NCBI RefSeq assembly: GCF_000621845.1
Contig: NZ_JHXF01000015.1
Coordinates: 1-64,000 of the forward strand
DNA length: 64,000 nucleotides
Reading direction: 5' to 3'
DNA from: Ruminococcus flavefaciens MA2007
GTDB lineage: Bacteria > Bacillota > Clostridia > Oscillospirales > Ruminococcaceae
In this document: one piece after another, positions 34,699 to 42,758 of the stretch
How positions within the stretch are numbered: the stretch's first letter is position 1
How the letters are laid out: every line of letters starts with the position of its first letter
The notes under the pieces: model-generated
Told to the model about the DNA's origin: nothing
Database searches by the model: none
What the model saw: the letters and a program-made list of their open reading frames with translations, nothing else
Program-made: the position numbers and the translations under genes

Positions 34699-35024
34699 TC
34701 CTTATTGGTATCAATCATATTTTGAATATTTCTACCGCCGTAAAAGATACGAATTACGGTAACAATGGTTTTATCATGATTGACAAGATAAAATATCTCA
34801 TAATTACCGACAGAAAACCTTCGCATTCCCATTGAACTCCATGGTTCCCATTCCACAGAGGGATATCTATCAGGTGACACGTCTAGATCTTTGATTTCTT
34901 TACGAATTCTGTTTATTATATTCCTTGCTGTAGTACGTTCTTTCAAATGAAAAGCAATGTATGAGTAGATTCCTTTTAAATCAATTCTTGCAGCAGGTGA
35001 ATATTCGATTGTATACTCTGTCAT
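34695..35024 (-). CDS. relE: RelE/ParE-family toxin
   Basis: A 109-aa protein: YTIEYSPAARIDLKGIYSYI, FHLKERTTARNIINRIRKEI, SSMGMRRFSVGNYEIFYLVN and TIVTVIRIFYGGRNIQ. This is the RelE/ParE fold; target (ribosome-bound mRNA or gyrase) cannot be told by eye. The start overlaps the antitoxin stop by 4 bp. Its stop overlaps the chaperone stop, showing insertion exactly at the gene end. Confidence 0.85.
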   Translation of the reverse strand: MTEYTIEYSPAARIDLKGIYSYIAFHLKERTTARNIINRIRKEIKDLDVSPDRYPSVEWEPWSSMGMRRFSVGNYEIFYLVNHDKTIVTVIRIFYGGRNIQNMIDTNKD

Positions 35025-35326
35025 ATACCGAATTCCTCTGCAAGCTCATTATCAATTTCTTCGGTGGAATAGGTTTTTCCGCTTTTTATGGATTCAATTC
35101 CCTTTGCAAGTTCAGCGTCAAGTTCGGCTTGTGTCATGCCTCCGATAGCTGTAGGCTGTGGTGTTGGAAGATGAAGATCGAACGGAATACCATTTTGCAG
35201 AACAATTTGGCTGTACAACATCTGAATTACACTGGAAGGCGTAATTCCAAGTTGTGCAAGAATAGCCTCGGCGTTTTCTTTTAAGCCTGTATCAATACGT
35301 GCATATACAGCAGTTGTGTTTGCCAT
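35021..35326 (-). CDS. relB: RelB/DinJ-family antitoxin
   Basis: A 101-aa protein. ATG 35326 fits AAAGGAG nine bases upstream; a GTG at 35335 is less likely. MANTTAVYARIDTGLKENAE, ILAQLGITPSSVIQMLYSQI and GIPFDLHLP are the ribbon-helix-helix pattern of RelB/DinJ. It should neutralise the toxin and repress the operon through the palindrome at 35367-35388. Confidence 0.88.
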   Translation of the reverse strand: MANTTAVYARIDTGLKENAEAILAQLGITPSSVIQMLYSQIVLQNGIPFDLHLPTPQPTAIGGMTQAELDAELAKGIESIKSGKTYSTEEIDNELAEEFGI

Positions 35327-35349
35327 AATGATCACACTCCTTTGATGCT

Positions 35350-35388
35350 ATTATACCACATATTATTTGCAAATGCAAGCATTTGCAA
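35350..35388 (-). promoter_or_regulatory. Toxin-antitoxin promoter and operator
   Basis: Minus strand: TTGCAT (35378-35373), 17 bp, TATAAT (35355-35350). A palindrome at 35367-35388 has perfect 10-bp arms (TTGCAAATGC and complement) around AA, covering the -35. Expected autorepression site. Confidence 0.85.
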
Positions 35389-35430
35389 GCAAATTTTGTG
35401 ACTTATTCAGAAAACAGAGTTTTAATCCCG

Positions 35431-35550
35431 CTGCAGACGATCTGTCTGCTCACAATCGGAGTCGTGAATGATGTGTTCACCGAAAAGGAAAACGACTAAT
35501 ATGATGGCTGGTCGGAGGTCGCTGGACAGGCGGACTTTGATGCGTTCTGA
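35431..35550 (+). pseudogene. Degenerate duplicate of the T chaperone C-terminus
   Basis: Reads LLTIGVVNDVFTEKEND, a stop, then YDGWSEVAGQADFDAF, clearly parallel to LTIGLINDMFTERENDDYEG... of the intact gene at 34531-34698. The internal TAA and missing start show it is dead. It separates the toxin-antitoxin and esterase cassettes. Confidence 0.85.
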
Positions 35551-35579
35551 TTGACTTTTGCTCCCTGATGTGCTATAAT
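35551..35579 (+). promoter_or_regulatory. Promoter of the esterase cassette
   Basis: TTGACT (35551-35556), 17 bp, TATAAT (35574-35579), beginning directly after the TGA of the chaperone remnant. Confidence 0.85.
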
Positions 35580-35646
35580 TTTGGTATGGTGAATGTATGA
35601 TTCTTTCACTGCAAAAATGGAATTTAGTGAAGAAGGAAATATAATA

Positions 35647-37221
35647 ATGAAAAAAACAGTCACACTTCTTTTGATCCTTGCAATGACCTTATCCATGACT
35701 GCCTGCGCAGGCAAGCAGGAAAGCACTTCACAAGCCGATAGCAGTCCCACCACGGCGCAGACAGAAAACAGTACTGCTGAACCAATACAAACACAGTCAT
35801 TATCGCCCACAAAGCTCACGAATAAAATGACAGAGAAAGAACTTGACACAGTGACAAAACACGCTCTCACTCTGCTGGACGAGCCGCCAAAACTCAGTTC
35901 AGACCCGAATGCCGAACACAAGGTCAGTATCGAGTTTCAGACGATAGACCTTGAAAACTGGCGCTCCTCGATCAATGAGAACCGCGATGAGATGACCGAT
36001 GACGAATATAAAGAAGCAATGAAAAAGATACAAAAGGCTGAAGAAACTGGAGAGGGCCTGCGGTATCCGCTCCCACCAATTGTAGACGGCTATATCGTTG
36101 CAAATTCTGTCCCTGAGGCAGATGTATTTGAGGACGGCGGTTTATATAAGTTTACGACTTCCACTATAGACGAAAACGGCGAGTGGCAGGTCAAAGACCT
36201 TTCATTTGCTTCGTTTGAGGAGTATCTGGACTATATCCGGGAGCAAGATGCCAAGCAGGGCTTCACCGAAGAGCAAACAGACCTTGATATCTGTTTTATG
36301 CAGCTTGCTTACGATGCGCTTCGCTCAGGCGATTACGAGGAACTCCCCGAGGGCTCGGTCGACAGGAGCGATGAATCTCTTTATCTATGGAGCTATTTTC
36401 ACAATTACAGAAGCGATTGGGAATACAATCGCGAAGAAGTAGAGGAGATCAAGGATTCAGTTGACGAGATTTACATTTACGATGAAGAACTGCAAAGGTC
36501 ATTCACTGTCCATGTGACGCTCCCACCTGATTATGACAATCATAAGACCTATCCTGTATTCTTCCTGACGGATGGTATCTGGCGCTTCGGCAACTGTCCC
36601 GCACTGAGAAAATGTATAGAAAACAAAGAGGCTGCACCGGTGATCCTTGTCAGCCTGTATTACAGCTACGATGTCACCGACCCTGACGGGGAACTGCGCT
36701 ATGAGGATCTTGTCATCAATCGCAGTGAGCTGCTGGATTTTATCACCGACAACCTGATGCCGTATCTCTGCGAGAATTACAACATCGACTGCGGAAATTC
36801 CACGCTGTACGGTCATTCGGACGGAGGCGTATTCACACACTATGCACTGTTCAATTCAGATCAGTACGAGAATCAGCCCTTCGGACATTACATCATCGGC
36901 AGCCCTGCACTGTGGGGGCTAAAGCATTATAATGAATATGAAGGCATCAGCAATGACATATATATGAATGATTACGACTATTATGTCAGAAACGAAACGC
37001 TGAGCAAAACCGTATTCCTGTGTGCAGGTTCGCAGGAAGATCCCGATTATGCCGACAATTATCGTGAGGGAGATGATACAACGCTGGAAGGCGCTGCAAA
37101 GCTGAAAGAGCGTCTTGAGTCACATAATGCAGACCTGACATACAAGCTGTATGAATCCCATCATTATCAGTACATTCCCGAAATGCTGATAGAATATCTG
37201 AAAGAAACTTATCCGTGTTAA
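35647..37221 (+). CDS. Lipoprotein esterase (esterase D/PF00756-like), cargo gene
   Basis: A 524-aa exported lipoprotein. The signal peptide has a lipobox ending at Cys (MTLSMTACAG, residues 13-22), then a Ser/Thr-rich linker. The C-terminal domain is an alpha/beta hydrolase: TVHVTLPPDYDNHKTYPVFF, nucleophile S391 in YGHSDGG, and a late His in ESHHYQYIPE. Likely substrates are acyl esters such as acetyl or feruloyl groups on polysaccharides, or siderophores; not decidable here. It has its own promoter and terminator inside the phage late operon, so it is a moron that may alter the lysogen's surface biochemistry. Confidence 0.8.
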   Translation: MKKTVTLLLILAMTLSMTACAGKQESTSQADSSPTTAQTENSTAEPIQTQSLSPTKLTNKMTEKELDTVTKHALTLLDEPPKLSSDPNAEHKVSIEFQTIDLENWRSSINENRDEMTDDEYKEAMKKIQKAEETGEGLRYPLPPIVDGYIVANSVPEADVFEDGGLYKFTTSTIDENGEWQVKDLSFASFEEYLDYIREQDAKQGFTEEQTDLDICFMQLAYDALRSGDYEELPEGSVDRSDESLYLWSYFHNYRSDWEYNREEVEEIKDSVDEIYIYDEELQRSFTVHVTLPPDYDNHKTYPVFFLTDGIWRFGNCPALRKCIENKEAAPVILVSLYYSYDVTDPDGELRYEDLVINRSELLDFITDNLMPYLCENYNIDCGNSTLYGHSDGGVFTHYALFNSDQYENQPFGHYIIGSPALWGLKHYNEYEGISNDIYMNDYDYYVRNETLSKTVFLCAGSQEDPDYADNYREGDDTTLEGAAKLKERLESHNADLTYKLYESHHYQYIPEMLIEYLKETYPC

Positions 37222-37231
37222 TTGTAGATTT

Positions 37232-37300
37232 GAATTCTGATTTAGTTCATTAACTGAATATACACTGAGCAGTCCTTCGGGGCTGCTTTTTTCATGCCCT
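37232..37300 (+). terminator. Terminator and conserved cassette end, copy 1
   Basis: GAATTCTGATTTAG, TAACTGAATATACACTG, then AGCAGTCC (37268-37275), a TTCG loop, GGGCTGCT (37280-37287) and T tract. Nearly identical to 37808-37876 over 69 bp. Confidence 0.88.
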
Positions 37301-37323
37301 CACGGAGGAGTAGGTGAAACTGC

Positions 37324-37420
37324 ATGGCAAACAGAATCAAGGGCATCACCGTTGAGATTGGCGGCGATACTACCAAGCTGGTCGGAGGTCGCTAGACAGG
37401 CGGACTTCGATGCTTTCTGA
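37324..37420 (+). pseudogene. Chimeric remnant: tape-measure start joined to chaperone end
   Basis: From 37324 it encodes MANRIKGITVEIGGDTTKL, identical to the first 19 residues of the real tape measure (37896). It then switches at about 37381 to the chaperone 3' end (GGTCGGAGGTCGCT..., frame ending RQADFDAF). A tape-measure start followed by a chaperone end is the junction expected from tandem duplication of the interval between these genes. Confidence 0.88.
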
Positions 37421-37449
37421 TTGACTTTTTCTTCCTTCTGTGTTATAAT
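37421..37449 (+). promoter_or_regulatory. Promoter of the membrane-protein cassette
   Basis: TTGACT (37421-37426), 17 bp, TATAAT (37444-37449), again directly after the chaperone TGA. The leader holds GCTAAATCGGAATTTG at 37481-37496. Confidence 0.85.
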
Positions 37450-37510
37450 TCTGTTGTGAAGGAAACATGAAGCTTCCTTCGCTAAATCGGAATTTGTGGA
37501 GGGGTAGGAT

Positions 37511-37804
37511 ATGAAAAAAACAAATGTTAAGCTGATACTTTCATTTATAGCTTTTTTAGTTGTGAATCTTTGGCTTGTGTTTAAGGGGGCTGCGAAAGGA
37601 AGCGCTGATTTTTTCATATCTCCGACAGTAGAGGAAACCATACTATTTATTCTTTTACAACTATCGGTCATTGTTGTCTACTTTATTCGTCCCCTTACTG
37701 TAAAAAAGTCAAAAATAATCTACTGGTGTGTTTCCGAAATGTTTGTTCTGGTTACTGTTTTCTTTTGGGGGATATTTATCGTTGGACCTATATGGTTTCA
37801 ATAA
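37511..37804 (+). CDS. 97-aa membrane protein, cargo gene
   Basis: Begins MKKTNVKLILSFIAFLVVNL. Three hydrophobic segments (about residues 7-25, 43-60, 70-92) separated by short basic loops. GAGGGG lies before the ATG. No family recognised. It is the only gene of its cassette, flanked by GCTAAATCGGAATTT and AAATTCTGATTTAGC, and could modify the envelope or exclude other phages. Confidence 0.65.
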   Translation: MKKTNVKLILSFIAFLVVNLWLVFKGAAKGSADFFISPTVEETILFILLQLSVIVVYFIRPLTVKKSKIIYWCVSEMFVLVTVFFWGIFIVGPIWFQ

Positions 37805-37807
37805 TAT

Positions 37808-37876
37808 AAATTCTGATTTAGCTTAGTAACTGAATATACACTGAGCAGTCCTTCGGGGCTGCTTTTTTCATGCCCC
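37808..37876 (+). terminator. Terminator and conserved cassette end, copy 2
   Basis: AAATTCTGATTTAGC, GTAACTGAATATACACTG, then AGCAGTCC (37844-37851), TTCG, GGGCTGCT and T tract to 37868. It lies only 28 bp before the tape-measure start, so late transcripts from upstream must pass it. Confidence 0.88.
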
Positions 37877-37895
37877 AATGAGGAGGTGAAACCGT

Positions 37896-40800
37896 ATGGC
37901 AAACAGAATCAAGGGCATCACCGTTGAGATCGGCGGCGATACCACCAAGCTGTCGAAGGCGCTGGAAGGTGTCAATAAGAATATCAAAAACACGCAGACG
38001 CAGCTCAAAGATGTGGAAAAGCTGCTGAAGCTCGACCCGACCAATACGGAACTGCTGTCGCAGAAGCATAAGCTCCTCGCTGATGCGGTGAAGGCTACCA
38101 AAGAAAAGCTGGAAACCCTGAAAACAGCAGCAGAGCAAGCAAATCAGGCTCTCGCCAACGGCGACATCTCACAGGAGCAGTACGATGCCCTGCAGCGTGA
38201 GATCATCGAGACAGAACAGGAACTGCAGAACCTCCAGCGTGAAGCGGAGGCTTCCAGCACTGCGCTTGCAAAGCTCGGTCAGGCGGGAGAAATGCTTGAA
38301 AAAGCCGGTGACAAAATCGCCGATGTCGGAACGACACTGACCACTCATGTGACCGTTCCCGTCATGGCTGCCGGAACTGCTGCTGTGAAGACGGCTGCGG
38401 ATTTCGATTCTGCTATGTCGAAGGTCGCTGCTGTATCCGGTGCGACTGGTGATGAACTTGACGCACTCCGGGATAAGGCTCGTGAGATGGGCGCAAAGAC
38501 CAAGTTTTCCGCTTCCGAGGCTGCCGATGCCATGAACTATATGGCGATGGCGGGCTGGAAAACCGGAGATATGCTGGAGGGTATCGAGGGCATCATGAAT
38601 CTCGCTGCTGCTTCCGGTGAGGACTTGGCGATAACCTCGGATATTGTAACAGACGCTCTGACCGCTTTCGGCTTATCTGCTGCCGACAGCGGTCATTTTG
38701 CTGATGTGCTGGCTGCGGCATCGTCCAACGCTAATACCAATGTGTCTATGATGGGCGAAACCTTCAAATACTGTGCGCCAGTTGCTGGTGCGTTGGGATT
38801 CTCCTGCGAGGATACAGCAGAGGCAATCGGCCTGATGGCAAACAGCGGTATAAAGGGTTCTCAGGCAGGTACGGCTCTCCGATCCATGATGAACGCTCTC
38901 GCAGGAGAAGTCAAGTTCTGCGGTGAGTCTTTCGGTGAAATCGAAATTGCAACTACCAATACCGACGGTTCGATGCGTGAATTGAATGACATCCTGGCGG
39001 ACTGCCGTGTGGCTTTTGCACAGATGTCTGAATCGGAACAGGCATCGGCAGCGCAGGCTCTGGTCGGAAAGAATGCGATGTCCGGTTTCCTTGCACTCAT
39101 GAAAGCTGCACCTTCGGATATTCAGAAGCTGGAAGGTGCGATCAGCACCTGTTCCGATGAGATTGACGGCTATAACGGTGTCACGGAAAAGATGGCTGCA
39201 GTTATGCAGGATAACCTTGGAGGACAGCTTACCATACTGAAATCACAGCTACAGGAGCTTGCCATTTCCTTCGGTGAAATCCTGATGCCTGCAATCCGTG
39301 CAATCGTCAGCAAGATTCAGGGGCTTATCGATAAATTCAACGGGCTGTCGCCTGCGACAAAGGAAACCATTGTTAAGGTCGCACTTATCGCAGCTGCACT
39401 GGGACCGCTTCTGATTGTCGTCGGTAAAACTATAGGTACCGTCGGTAAGCTGATGCAGTTTGTTTCAAATATCCCCACTATTATAGCAGGTGCCAAAACA
39501 GCTTTTTCAACATTTGGTGCTGCCATAGGCGGTATCAGTGCTCCAGTAATATCTGTTGTAGCGGTGATAGGTACGTTAGTCGCCGCATTTACTCACCTAT
39601 GGAAAACAAATGAAGAATTCAGAAACAACATAACTGCAATATGGACTCAGATAAAGGATACATTCCATAACTTCACACAAGGTATAGTTGACAGACTTAA
39701 TGCACTGGGATTTAACTTCAAAAACATATCCGAGGTAATTAAAGCAATCTGGGACGGACTATGTAAGTTCCTGAAACCTCTGTTTGAAGGCGTATTTAAA
39801 GAAATTGCCGATGTATTCAAATTCATAACAGACACCATTCTCAGCATACTTGATATATTCATCGGTATCTTTACCGGCGACTGGAGCAGAGTCTGGGAAG
39901 GTATAAAGGGGATATTTACAGGTATCTGGGACTTCATAGTATCTACCATAAAGAACGTTTTCAATACGCTCGACAAGATATTCGGTGGAGCACTCAGTAA
40001 AATCAAGGATGTTGTGGTAAATGTCCTTACAGCCATAAAGAATTTCTTTGTAAATATCTGGACAGCTATCAGTAACAAGGTCAAGGAGAAAGTCGAGTTC
40101 ATTAAGCTCGTTATAACTACTGTCTGGAATGCTATTCACTCTGTCATCAGTACAGTTCTCAATGCGATAAAGGATGTCATAAGCAAGGTATGGAACTCCA
40201 TTTACAGCGTTGTTTCTCCAATCCTTAACGCGATAAAGACTGTAGTTGAAACTGTGTTCAACGTAATTCATACCATTGTAAGCGCTGTTATGGATTGGAT
40301 TCACCAACATATAACTGAAAAGCTGGAGATTATCAAGGCTGTTTTTACAATCGTATTTGATGCCATAAAGAACACCGTAGGAGCAGTATTTGACGCTATC
40401 CACTCAGTTATCAGCAGCGTCATGGACTGGATTCATGATAATATATCCGAGAAGCTCGAAATGATAAAAGCTGTATTTACAATTGTATTCGAAACAATTA
40501 AAAATACGGTAGAAACGGTATGGAATGCGATATCTACAGTTATATCCACTGTAGTCGATGCGATCTCAAATGCCATATCAAGTGCGTGGAACTTCATTGT
40601 AGATCATATAAAAAATACACTTGATACGATAAAGGCTGTTGTTACTACAGTCTGGAATGCTATTAGCGACTTTATATCCGGAATTGTAAATACAATCAAG
40701 TCAGTTATCTCGAATGTATGGAATGCAATAAAAGACACGGTCACAAACATCATGAATGCAATAAAAAATACTGTCTCCAATATATGGAACAGTATCAAAT

Positions 40801-41342
40801 CGGCAATATCTTCAACTATTGGCGGTATCAAGGATACCATCGTTAACGGTTTCAACAAAGCTGTAGACTTTGTTAAGAACCTTGGAAAAGAGGCTTGGCA
40901 GTGGGGCGCAGATATAATCAACGGTATTGTTGACGGTATCAAGAGCTGTATAGGCAAAGTTGGTGACGCAGTTAAGAGTGTTGCCGATAAGATAAAGTCC
41001 TTCCTGCATTTCTCAGTACCGGATGAAGGTCCTCTTACTGACTTTGAGAGCTGGATGCCGGACTTCATGAAGGGGCTGGCAAAGGGCATCAATAAGAGCA
41101 AGAAGTATGTCGAGGCGGCTGTATCCGGTGTGGCTGATGCCATGACGCTGACGATGCAGTCCGGGCTGAATGTCGATATGGACGGCATCTCCGGTGCGAT
41201 GATGAACGGCGGCAGCGGCGGTGTGGTCAATAACTACTACAACAACGACAACAGCCGCACAGTGAATCAGACAAACAATAGTCCGAAATCGCTGTCACGG
41301 CTGGAGATTTATCGTATGACGCGCAATGCGCTGAATGTGTGA
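37896..41342 (+). CDS. Tail tape measure protein
   Basis: A 1148-aa protein. An N-terminal coiled coil (about 10-130) precedes the TP901-type core (SAMSKVAAVSGATGDELDAL, FSASEAADAMNYMAMAGWKT, GTALRSMMNALAG). A hydrophobic part follows near 490-570. A long amphipathic region with internal repeats (KAVFTIVFDAIKNTVGAVFD and KAVFTIVFETIKNTVETVWN) runs from about 600 to 1000, then a conserved end. It sets tail length and helps DNA entry. GC-rich at both ends and AT-rich in the middle (about 39.45-41.0 kb), suggesting a recombinant gene. Confidence 0.93.
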   Translation: MANRIKGITVEIGGDTTKLSKALEGVNKNIKNTQTQLKDVEKLLKLDPTNTELLSQKHKLLADAVKATKEKLETLKTAAEQANQALANGDISQEQYDALQREIIETEQELQNLQREAEASSTALAKLGQAGEMLEKAGDKIADVGTTLTTHVTVPVMAAGTAAVKTAADFDSAMSKVAAVSGATGDELDALRDKAREMGAKTKFSASEAADAMNYMAMAGWKTGDMLEGIEGIMNLAAASGEDLAITSDIVTDALTAFGLSAADSGHFADVLAAASSNANTNVSMMGETFKYCAPVAGALGFSCEDTAEAIGLMANSGIKGSQAGTALRSMMNALAGEVKFCGESFGEIEIATTNTDGSMRELNDILADCRVAFAQMSESEQASAAQALVGKNAMSGFLALMKAAPSDIQKLEGAISTCSDEIDGYNGVTEKMAAVMQDNLGGQLTILKSQLQELAISFGEILMPAIRAIVSKIQGLIDKFNGLSPATKETIVKVALIAAALGPLLIVVGKTIGTVGKLMQFVSNIPTIIAGAKTAFSTFGAAIGGISAPVISVVAVIGTLVAAFTHLWKTNEEFRNNITAIWTQIKDTFHNFTQGIVDRLNALGFNFKNISEVIKAIWDGLCKFLKPLFEGVFKEIADVFKFITDTILSILDIFIGIFTGDWSRVWEGIKGIFTGIWDFIVSTIKNVFNTLDKIFGGALSKIKDVVVNVLTAIKNFFVNIWTAISNKVKEKVEFIKLVITTVWNAIHSVISTVLNAIKDVISKVWNSIYSVVSPILNAIKTVVETVFNVIHTIVSAVMDWIHQHITEKLEIIKAVFTIVFDAIKNTVGAVFDAIHSVISSVMDWIHDNISEKLEMIKAVFTIVFETIKNTVETVWNAISTVISTVVDAISNAISSAWNFIVDHIKNTLDTIKAVVTTVWNAISDFISGIVNTIKSVISNVWNAIKDTVTNIMNAIKNTVSNIWNSIKSAISSTIGGIKDTIVNGFNKAVDFVKNLGKEAWQWGADIINGIVDGIKSCIGKVGDAVKSVADKIKSFLHFSVPDEGPLTDFESWMPDFMKGLAKGINKSKKYVEAAVSGVADAMTLTMQSGLNVDMDGISGAMMNGGSGGVVNNYYNNDNSRTVNQTNNSPKSLSRLEIYRMTRNALNV

Positions 41343-41387
41343 TGGGGGATTTTCCAGCCCCATTACTGCGGTAAATCAGAATTTGTA

Positions 41388-41801
41388 TCACAGAACCATC
41401 AGCAATGTTCCGGCTCCAATCAGGATACACCCTATCACTGACTTAAAAGTAAATTCTTCATGCAGAAAAACAAACGCCAGTATCAGCGTAATGACAACGG
41501 ACAACTTATCAATCGGGACGACTTTTGAAGCGTCTCCCATCTGCAAGGCCTTGTAATAGCAAAGCCATGAGGCACCAGTAGCAAGGCCGGACAGAATCAG
41601 GAAAACCCAACATTTCTGGCTAATGTCTTTTATTCCGGCTTGCTGATGAGTAATAAATACCATTCCCCATGCCATGATAACAACAACCATCGTACGGATC
41701 GCAGTAGCCAGATTCGATCCGACACCTTCAATTCCTATCTTTGCCAATATTGATGTCAGTGCGGCAAAGATTGCCGAACCAAGCGCTAATAAAAACCACA
41801 T
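41388..41801 (-). CDS. EamA-type small transporter, cargo gene
   Basis: A 137-aa protein with four or five membrane segments: LLALGSAIFAALTSILAKIG, MVVVIMAWGMVFI, WVFLILSGLATGASWLCYYK ALQMG-type turn, and IGCILIGAGTLLMVL. It is a single EamA (drug/metabolite transporter) domain, probably active as a dimer. GAAGGAG lies before the ATG. The reading direction opposes the late operon. Flanking motifs 41372-41385 and 41815-41830 match the 37.4-kb cassette in inverted layout. Confidence 0.82.
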   Translation of the reverse strand: MWFLLALGSAIFAALTSILAKIGIEGVGSNLATAIRTMVVVIMAWGMVFITHQQAGIKDISQKCWVFLILSGLATGASWLCYYKALQMGDASKVVPIDKLSVVITLILAFVFLHEEFTFKSVIGCILIGAGTLLMVL

Positions 41802-41857
41802 AGTGATACTCCTTCAAATTCCGATTTAGCGCAGAGAGCCCGCGCTCCGTTTTTTCT

Positions 41858-41887
41858 ATTATACCACACTCAAACCTAAAAAGTAAA
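41858..41887 (-). promoter_or_regulatory. Promoter of the EamA cassette
   Basis: Minus strand: TTTACT (41887-41882), 18 bp, TATAAT (41863-41858). The transcribed leader contains GCTAAATCGGAATTTG (41830-41815). Confidence 0.7.
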
Positions 41888-41899
41888 GGTGATGCAACC

Positions 41900-42757
41900 A
41901 TGTTTTTTACACTTATTCTTGAAAATGCCAACGGCGATCGCATCGACATGACAACGACCGCCAACCAATATATGACCTCTCAGATAGAGGGCTTGTCGCC
42001 TCCGCCCGGAACTATCAGCACCTCATCCTACGCAGGCATGGACGGCAGCCACCTGAACAATGCCTTCATTGAGAAGCGGAATGTAGTAATTCACTTTGAG
42101 ATGCGTGGTATTGATATAGAAGCTCGTCGTCACCAGCTATACAACGTAGTAAAGCCTTCTAGATATATAAAGATCTACTATAAAACCGCAGGCATTGAAG
42201 TGTATACCGAAGGCTACGTCGAGACATGCGAGGTCAGTAATTTTGAACAGCTTACAACGGGACAGATCTCCGTTCTCTGCCCCGATATTTATTGGTACTC
42301 AACAAAGCCGGTCATAGCTCAATACAGCCATATTGTCGGTGCATTTACCTTTTCGTTTCCTTCTGAAACAAATCCTCAGCCTTTTGTGCTGGGTAAATAC
42401 AACAGGGATAATACTATGAATATTGTCAACGAAGGCGATGAGACCGGCTTTACGCTGGTTATTGAAGCTACTGCAGACGCACGGTCTCCCACACTGTATA
42501 ACGCAGACACGGATGAGTACTTGCAGATCACAGGCGATATCCTAGCAGGCGATGTTATCACAGTCACAACCAAGACGGGCAATAAGACCGTAACTCTTGA
42601 TCGCGGTGGTGTTAAGAGTAATATCATCAACAGGCTTGTTTCAGGCTCGACATGGCTTACTCTGCGTGAAGGAAACAATCGTTTCTTTCTCCAAGGAACA
42701 GGACTTGAAAACCTGAAAGTAAGAATTATCCACACAAATGCTTATCTGGGGGTGTAG
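41900..42757 (+). CDS. Distal tail protein (Dit-like)
   Basis: A 285-aa siphovirus distal tail protein: MFFTLILENANGDRIDMTTT, ISTSSYAGMDGSHLNNAFIE, HFEMRGIDIEARRHQLYNVV, and ICPDIYWYS-like text in the middle. Dit forms the ring joining the tail tube to the baseplate. The first 60 codons are GC-rich, the rest more AT-rich. GGTGATG-type site before the start. Overlaps nothing; the next gene begins 2 bp downstream. Confidence 0.88.
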   Translation: MFFTLILENANGDRIDMTTTANQYMTSQIEGLSPPPGTISTSSYAGMDGSHLNNAFIEKRNVVIHFEMRGIDIEARRHQLYNVVKPSRYIKIYYKTAGIEVYTEGYVETCEVSNFEQLTTGQISVLCPDIYWYSTKPVIAQYSHIVGAFTFSFPSETNPQPFVLGKYNRDNTMNIVNEGDETGFTLVIEATADARSPTLYNADTDEYLQITGDILAGDVITVTTKTGNKTVTLDRGGVKSNIINRLVSGSTWLTLREGNNRFFLQGTGLENLKVRIIHTNAYLGV

Positions 42758-42758
42758 C

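Noticed and set aside
39647..40403. Long minus-strand frames opposite the tape measure
   Set aside because: Produced by the repetitive composition of the tape-measure coding strand.
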